From positions 248,001 to 312,000 of the forward strand of contig CALVEN010000001.1 in the NCBI GenBank assembly GCA_944326585.1: a DNA stretch of 64,000 nt, read 5' to 3'. The first letter of the stretch is position 1. The number at the start of each line of letters is the position of its first letter. Made by a program: the position numbers and the translations under genes. The stretch comes from Candidatus Gastranaerophilales bacterium. GTDB taxonomy: Bacteria > Cyanobacteriota > Vampirovibrionia > Gastranaerophilales > Gastranaerophilaceae. Of the stretch, positions 59,517-64,000 are shown in pieces. Below the pieces are notes generated by a model. It did no database searches. It saw only the letters and a list, made by a program, of their open reading frames with translations, and was not told where the DNA came from.

Positions 59517-61979
59517 CTATTCTCTGAAAGTTATATCAGCGTAAGTTTTTTGAAGTTTTTCTCTGACGGATTGCATTTGTTTTTCAATAATTTCGTCAGT
59601 CAAAGTTGCATTTTCATCCTGCATTTTAATTCGGAAAGCAAGACTTTTGTAACCTTTATCAATATTCTCACCCTGATAAATGTCAAACACTTCGCTTCCT
59701 TTGAAAATATTTTGCTGAACAGCGCCTTTTATGACTTTTTGAATTTCGTCAAACGTAACATTTTCGTTTATTACAAACGCTAAATCGCGGCGGACTTCAG
59801 GGAATTGCGGAAGTTTTTTGAAACGCGGCACGGTTTCTTTTACCGCTGAGATTATTGTTGTCAGATTTAATTCAAATAAAAACGCATTTTGATTAAGTTT
59901 CAATTTGTCTTTCAAAAGCGGATGGATTTGTCCGAAATATCCGATTCTTTCCGGTTTTTTGCCTAAAAGCAGAATTTCTGCGGTTCTATAGGGGTGCATA
60001 TAGTCGATATCGGAGCAGAGGTTTAATTTAATTCTTCTTTCGACGCCGAGAACTTCAAACAGATGTTCAAAAATGCCCTTTACGGTATAAAAATCAAGCG
60101 AGCCGGTATTTTGCCATTTTGAATTTTGTATTTCACCGGTTAAAACACCTGCCAAGATTTTGGATTCCGTAACGCCTGTTATTTTTTCATCAGCTTCGCC
60201 CGTAATTTTATAGGTTTTGCCGATTTCGTAACCCCAGAAATTTTTCTGCCCGTTGTCAAAATTGTTTTTCATAACGTTCAAAACGCTTGCGGCAAGTGAT
60301 TGACGTAGCATTGAGTATTCTTCGCTTGCAGGGTTTTCGACATAAACTGCTTTTTCCTCTTCAAACGGTACCATAAATTTGTCAAGGAATGATTTACCGA
60401 TTAATGAGCTTGTGATTATTTCGTTAAGTCCTGAATCCTGCATAAGTCTGTTTACTTTTGCGGTGACTTTTTCTTCCAGAGAAATTTCAGGCATTTCATT
60501 TTTGGCGGGAAGTGTCGGCGCAATTTTGTCGTAGCCGTTTATGCGGGCAATTTCTTCTATCAAGTCAATTTCGCGTGTTGCGTCATAAGCACGCCATGAA
60601 GGTACTGAAAATTTCGCAGCGGCTTCATTCCCGCCGAGTTTTTCAAATCCAAGATTCTCTAAAATCGTGCAGCATTTTTGAGGCTCAATTGTGCATCCGA
60701 GAATTCTTTTTACTTCAGGGAATCTTAAAGTTATTTCAATCGGATCAAGTTTGTTTTTGCCTGTTTCAACGACGCCTGTAACTTTTGCGTCAGCGTATTC
60801 CGTCATTAACTGCATTGCGCGCATTAAGGCGGGTTTTATTGCTTCAATATCAACGCCTCTTTCGTATCTTGCGCTGGCTTCACTTCGGTAGCCCACACTG
60901 CGGGCAGATTTGCGATTTGTAACAGGAGTAAAATATGCGGCTTCAAGCGCAATATTTTTAGTATTGTCGTCGATTTCGGAATTTTCACCTCCGAATACAC
61001 CGCCCAGGCATACTCCGCGTTCTTTTGTTGCAATTAAAACGGTATCAGTGGTCAGGGTTCTTTCAACTCCGTCAAGTGTTGTAAGTTTTTCGCCTTCTTT
61101 TGCACGTCTTACGCAAAGATATCCGTTTAATTTGTCAAAATCAAATGCGTGAAGAGGGGTGCCGTATTCAAGCATTACGTAGTTTGTAATGTCGACAATA
61201 TTGTTTATTGCACGTACGCCGGACGCAAGAAGCCTTTTTTGCATCCAATCGGGCGACGGCTTTATTTTAATATCTTTTATCAAACCTATTGAATAATATT
61301 TGCAGACATCGTCATCTAAAATTTCAACATCAAATTCATCTGTTGATAAATCTTTTGTGCATTCAATTTTGTTGAATTTTAAAGGTCTGTCAAATATTGC
61401 GCTTAATTCTCTTGCAATTCCGAGGACGGACATTTCATCTCCTCTGTTTGCAGTCGGTGCGACATCAAGGATGTAATCTTTTTCAAACCCTAAAACATCT
61501 TCCGCATTAAGTCCTATTTCTACATCGGGGAAAATTCCGTTAAGTATCAAAATGCCGTCTTCTTCCTGATAATTTCGTTCCGCAACCCCTAACTCATCAG
61601 CGGAACAAAGCATGCCCTGAGATTCAACGCCGCGTATCACAGCCGGTGTGAGGGTAAACATTTCTCCTGTTTTTCTGTCAAGAACCTGACTTCCGACGCT
61701 CGCATAAGGAACAATCTGACCTTCCGCGATATTTTGTGCGCCGCAGACAACTGTTTTGAGTCCAGACCCTGTGTTTACTGTTACAAGATGTAATCTGTCC
61801 GAATTCGGGTGATTATCAATTTTTTCGATTTTTACTGTTTTTATATTGGTAAATTTTGGTTTTATTTCTTCTACAGCCTCTACTTCCAGACCGCTCATAG
61901 TAAGCTCATGTGCGATTTCTTCAGGCTCTTTATCAGATAAATCAACAAATTCATTCAACCAGTTTAGTGATACTTGCAT
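59517..61979 (-). CDS. pheT: Phenylalanyl-tRNA synthetase beta subunit
   Basis: 820 residues from ATG 61979 (MQVSLNWLNEFVDL); AGAGGGAATAAA precedes it, so an upstream start at 62060 is unlikely. Domains in order: B1 tRNA-binding OB fold (TVNTGSGLKTVVCGAQNI), B3/B4 editing, B5, and the anticodon-binding domain at the end (PRFKKLPQFPEVRRDLAFVI). It pairs with PheS, which is not adjacent. Normal length. Confidence 0.97.
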   Translation of the reverse strand: MQVSLNWLNEFVDLSDKEPEEIAHELTMSGLEVEAVEEIKPKFTNIKTVKIEKIDNHPNSDRLHLVTVNTGSGLKTVVCGAQNIAEGQIVPYASVGSQVLDRKTGEMFTLTPAVIRGVESQGMLCSADELGVAERNYQEEDGILILNGIFPDVEIGLNAEDVLGFEKDYILDVAPTANRGDEMSVLGIARELSAIFDRPLKFNKIECTKDLSTDEFDVEILDDDVCKYYSIGLIKDIKIKPSPDWMQKRLLASGVRAINNIVDITNYVMLEYGTPLHAFDFDKLNGYLCVRRAKEGEKLTTLDGVERTLTTDTVLIATKERGVCLGGVFGGENSEIDDNTKNIALEAAYFTPVTNRKSARSVGYRSEASARYERGVDIEAIKPALMRAMQLMTEYADAKVTGVVETGKNKLDPIEITLRFPEVKRILGCTIEPQKCCTILENLGFEKLGGNEAAAKFSVPSWRAYDATREIDLIEEIARINGYDKIAPTLPAKNEMPEISLEEKVTAKVNRLMQDSGLNEIITSSLIGKSFLDKFMVPFEEEKAVYVENPASEEYSMLRQSLAASVLNVMKNNFDNGQKNFWGYEIGKTYKITGEADEKITGVTESKILAGVLTGEIQNSKWQNTGSLDFYTVKGIFEHLFEVLGVERRIKLNLCSDIDYMHPYRTAEILLLGKKPERIGYFGQIHPLLKDKLKLNQNAFLFELNLTTIISAVKETVPRFKKLPQFPEVRRDLAFVINENVTFDEIQKVIKGAVQQNIFKGSEVFDIYQGENIDKGYKSLAFRIKMQDENATLTDEIIEKQMQSVREKLQKTYADITFRE

Positions 61980-62044
61980 TTTATTCCCTCTTTTATCTTT
62001 TATACACCTAAATTGTAGTACAAAATAAACAGATTGTAAAATAG

Positions 62045-62073
62045 TTGCATAATTTGTCAAAATTTGTTATTCT
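62045..62073 (+). promoter_or_regulatory. Promoter of the poly-G leader at 62.1 kb
   Basis: TTGCAT (62045-62050), 17 bases, TATTCT (62068-62073), then AAGGAGAG as ribosome-binding site before ATG 62100. Confidence 0.6.
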
Positions 62074-62099
62074 TATAAAAAAATAAGGAGAGTGTTGAT

Positions 62100-62138
62100 A
62101 TGACTAGTTTGAATAACGGGGGGGGGCGACTCCTCTAG
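62100..62138 (+). CDS. Short ORF with G9 tract, out of frame with the downstream prepilin
   Basis: A 12-residue ORF, MTSLNNGGGRLL. G9 is at 62118-62126, stop TAG at 62136. One extra G gives a frame with no stop through 54 codons to ATG 62291 and on into FTLAEVL. CTCCT after the tract complements AGGAG of the Shine-Dalgarno. Possibly the OFF phase of the prepilin gene. Confidence 0.55.
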   Translation: MTSLNNGGGRLL

Positions 62139-62402
62139 GTACAGATAGCAAGGTTTTAGACGGTATTGGTTTAGTAAAGATACTAAGATACTATGGCAGT
62201 AAGGCACTAAGAAGTAACAGAAATGCAAGTCGTCATTACAAGGCCAACAACGAAATTGACAAAGAAGCAAATACAAATTATAATTCTAATATGATGAATT
62301 ATAATTTAGAGATGCTGAAACGAGTTCAGCATGACAGCTCAGGGAGCGAAGCTCACAGTAAACACTTAGTGCCTTACTGTCTTAGTAACTTAGTATCTTC
62401 TA
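62139..62402 (+). repeat. Repeat-built prepilin leader with inverted TACTAAG arms at 62.2-62.4 kb
   Basis: Forward heptamers at 62178-62212 and reverse heptamers at 62366-62401 can pair over about 33 bases with few mismatches. In between is a block (62230-62300) nearly identical to 23213-23284, including the second promoter and ATGATG. The prepilin frame is open throughout. Confidence 0.75.
62256..62284 (+). promoter_or_regulatory. Perfect consensus promoter directly before the prepilin ATG
   Basis: TTGACA (62256-62261), 17 bases, TATAAT (62279-62284), six bases, ATGATG (62291). A leaderless transcript is expected. Copy of 23232-23260. Confidence 0.7.
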
Positions 62403-63097
62403 AAAAAATTGCCTTTACCTTAGCGGAGGTTTTAATAACCCTTGCCATAATCGGCATTGTGGCAGCCATGACTATTCCGACGCTTGTCGCCAAATATCAG
62501 GAAAAGGTAATGGTAACAAAAGTTAAACAGGCTCATTCACAATTAATGAATGCAATACAGTTATATGTGGCAAAAAATAATTGTCAGAATATGCTTTGTT
62601 TATTTGATACAAAAAAGACGTCGGATGAAGTAGCTGCAGAATTGGCAACTGTATTGAGAAAAGCAAAAGTATGCAAAAACGGTGATACTGAAAAGGCTTG
62701 CAGATATTATGGTTTTAAGAGTAATAAACCTTTCATAGTAGATGGTGTTTATTCTGTTGGTGATGGTATGGGAACAACCGGTCGTATATATCTTCCAAAT
62801 GGCATGATTTTTCGTGTAGGTCAGAATTCACAGTGCCCCAGCACTTATGAAACAATAATACGAGATGAAAACGGATACGAGATTGATCGTGTGGAATCAG
62901 TAAGTCCTAATTGTGCTTATGTATATGTTGATATAAATAATATAGAAGGACCAAATCAGTTTGGTGCGGATGTATACAGGTATGATATTGAATACACCGG
63001 AAAAATCGAGCCGTATGACAAAAAATTATTAAATAATGCGCTTTTATATAACAAAATAGAATATACACCGTATAATATTGGTGATCCGGTTGAATAA
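62291..63097 (+). CDS. Prepilin-like protein with repeat-derived leader
   Basis: 268 residues from ATG 62291. The leader MMNYNLEMLKRVQHDSSG... is repeat-coded (RVQHD and HLVPYCLSNLVSS), followed by KIAFTLAEVLITLAIIGIVA. The secreted domain has NNCQNMLCLF, a cysteine-rich core and YVDINNIEGPNQFGADVYRY. The frame is open upstream to the G9 tract at 62118. No Shine-Dalgarno. A paralogue of the other prepilins only in the N-terminal third and the DINxxxGPN loop. Confidence 0.87.
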   Translation: MMNYNLEMLKRVQHDSSGSEAHSKHLVPYCLSNLVSSKKIAFTLAEVLITLAIIGIVAAMTIPTLVAKYQEKVMVTKVKQAHSQLMNAIQLYVAKNNCQNMLCLFDTKKTSDEVAAELATVLRKAKVCKNGDTEKACRYYGFKSNKPFIVDGVYSVGDGMGTTGRIYLPNGMIFRVGQNSQCPSTYETIIRDENGYEIDRVESVSPNCAYVYVDINNIEGPNQFGADVYRYDIEYTGKIEPYDKKLLNNALLYNKIEYTPYNIGDPVE

Positions 63098-63142
63098 CTT
63101 TCTTTTGTGTAAACAAAATTTGCGTAAAGCATACACTTGTTC

Positions 63143-63170
63143 TTGATAAAAAATATTTTTATGGGATAAT
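63143..63170 (+). promoter_or_regulatory. Promoter of fusA
   Basis: TTGATA (63143-63148), 16 bases, GATAAT (63165-63170), 56 bases before the ATG. Confidence 0.6.
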
Positions 63171-63226
63171 TTTTGTGTAGCTTAAATAGCAGAAGTACAC
63201 AATTATATAAAAAAGGGAAAAACAAA

Positions 63227-64000
63227 ATGGCTAGAAAAACTCCATTAGAGAAAATCAGAAACATTGGTATTGCCGCTCACATTGATGCCGGTAAAACCAC
63301 TACAACAGAGCGTATTTTGTTCTATACAGGTAAAACTCACAAAATCGGTGAAGTTCACGATGGTGCTGCTGTTACCGACTTTATGGAACAGGAACGCGAA
63401 AGAGGTATTACAATCCAATCCGCTGCTGTAACAGCATCCTGGAAAGGTCACCAGATTAACATCATTGATACCCCGGGTCACGTTGACTTTACAATTGAAG
63501 TTGAACGTTCTTTGCGTGTATTAGACGGTGTTGTTGCTGTATTCTGTGCGGTTGGCGGTGTTCAATCTCAATCAGAAACCGTTTGGCGTCAGGCTAACAG
63601 ATACGAAGTTCCGCGTATGGTTTTTGTTAACAAAATGGACAGAACCGGTGCTAACTTCTATCGTGTAGTTGACCAAATAAGAAATCGTTTGGGCGCTAAC
63701 GCTCATCCTATCAGATTGCCTATCGGTGCTGAAGATCAATTTAAAGGTCTTATCGACTTATTTGAAATGAAAGCTTATATCTATACCAACGATTTGGGTA
63801 CTGATATTAAAGTTGAAGATATTCCTGCTGATATGGCTGAAAAAGCTCAACAATACAGAGATGCTCTTGTTGAAGCTATCGCTGAATGCGACGACGATAT
63901 CATGATGAAATATCTTGAAGGCGAAGAAATTTCAATTGATGAATTGAAAAAAGGCTTGAGAAAAGGTGTTTGCGACAATAAAATTGTTCCGGTAACCTGC
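63227..64000 (+). CDS. fusA: Elongation factor G, cut by the window edge
   Basis: The first 258 residues. The GTPase domain has the P-loop [28 protein letters not shown] (switch), [21 protein letters not shown]. It catalyses ribosomal translocation. AAAAGGGAAA precedes the ATG. It is separated from the rest of the usual str operon (rpsL, rpsG are not upstream), since a prepilin gene precedes it. Confidence 0.97.
   Translation, partial: MARKTPLEKIRNIGIAAHIDAGKTTTTERILFYTGKTHKIGEVHDGAAVTDFMEQERERGITIQSAAVTASWKGHQINIIDTPGHVDFTIEVERSLRVLDGVVAVFCAVGGVQSQSETVWRQANRYEVPRMVFVNKMDRTGANFYRVVDQIRNRLGANAHPIRLPIGAEDQFKGLIDLFEMKAYIYTNDLGTDIKVEDIPADMAEKAQQYRDALVEAIAECDDDIMMKYLEGEEISIDELKKGLRKGVCDNKIVPVTC

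Noticed and set aside
62045-62402. A true insertion sequence with transposase
   Set aside because: Inverted heptamer arms exist but no transposase frame and no clear target duplication; at most a non-autonomous element.

Overview
The window looks like a chromosomal segment of a non-photosynthetic cyanobacterium-like lineage, most likely the gut Melainabacteria (Candidatus Gastranaerophilales). The evidence is an AT-rich genome, a rpsM-rpsK-rpsD-rpoA-rplQ-truA-rplM-rpsI cluster, a fliO-P-Q-R export operon, and eight scattered prepilin-like genes whose N-termini all carry an FTLAEVLIT-type motif. This placement is inference from gene content and was not tested by a search. No rRNA, tRNA, CRISPR array or complete insertion sequence was found.

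Layout. 0-6 kb: edge prepilin, XRE regulator, MNT/HEPN toxin-antitoxin pair, dnaK, a small secreted protein, repeats and a large lectin-tailed prepilin. 6-16 kb: reverse rubrerythrin, acyl-CoA ligase, miaB, a prepilin with a poly-G ORF upstream, a TPR protein, a secreted paralogous pair and lipM. 16.6-22 kb: ROK kinase, glycosyltransferase, GGDEF/HD-GYP, thiL and ispD in one leftward operon. 22-33 kb: LysM protein, prepilin, zinc-ribbon ATPase, sigma-like factor, TonB-like protein, hemW and a prepilin. 33-37 kb: flagellar export and C-ring operon. 37-45 kb: flagellar-associated candidates with conserved termini, plsC, an iron-type DtxR regulator, its putative target, and a cobalamin-riboswitch operon of unknown proteins. 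45-48 kb: prepilin, polyprenyl synthase, signal peptidase. 49-54 kb: ribosomal protein/RNA polymerase operon. 54-64 kb: prepilin, folD/CooC-like/UROD-MetE-like/rplI, pheT, a prepilin and the start of fusA.

The most striking observation concerns the prepilins. At three loci (22.8, 45.5 and 62.1 kb) a promoter and strong ribosome-binding site lead into a 12-15 residue ORF with a run of exactly nine G, and this ORF stops at once. Adding one G would open the frame continuously, for 54 to about 170 codons, into the downstream prepilin. A fourth locus (5.7 kb, minus strand) has a G7 run in a 16-residue ORF, and removing one G (or adding two) fuses it to the prepilin. A fifth prepilin (55 kb) has a C10 run inside its coding leader, currently in frame. 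This architecture suggests poly-G/C phase variation, or programmed frameshifting, of a pseudopilin family. In all four G-tract loci the sequence after the tract is complementary to the Shine-Dalgarno sequence, with different sequences at different loci. The lectin-tailed prepilin at 4.4-5.6 kb also ends in a block of NNY codons resembling the variable region of a diversity-generating retroelement target.

Other notable signals are a cobalamin riboswitch whose expression platform looks like an ON switch, a recurring -10 box placed 6-8 bases before start codons (leaderless mRNAs), a TACTAAG-type heptamer repeat that invades intergenic regions and prepilin leaders, and structured leaders before rpsM and rpsD.
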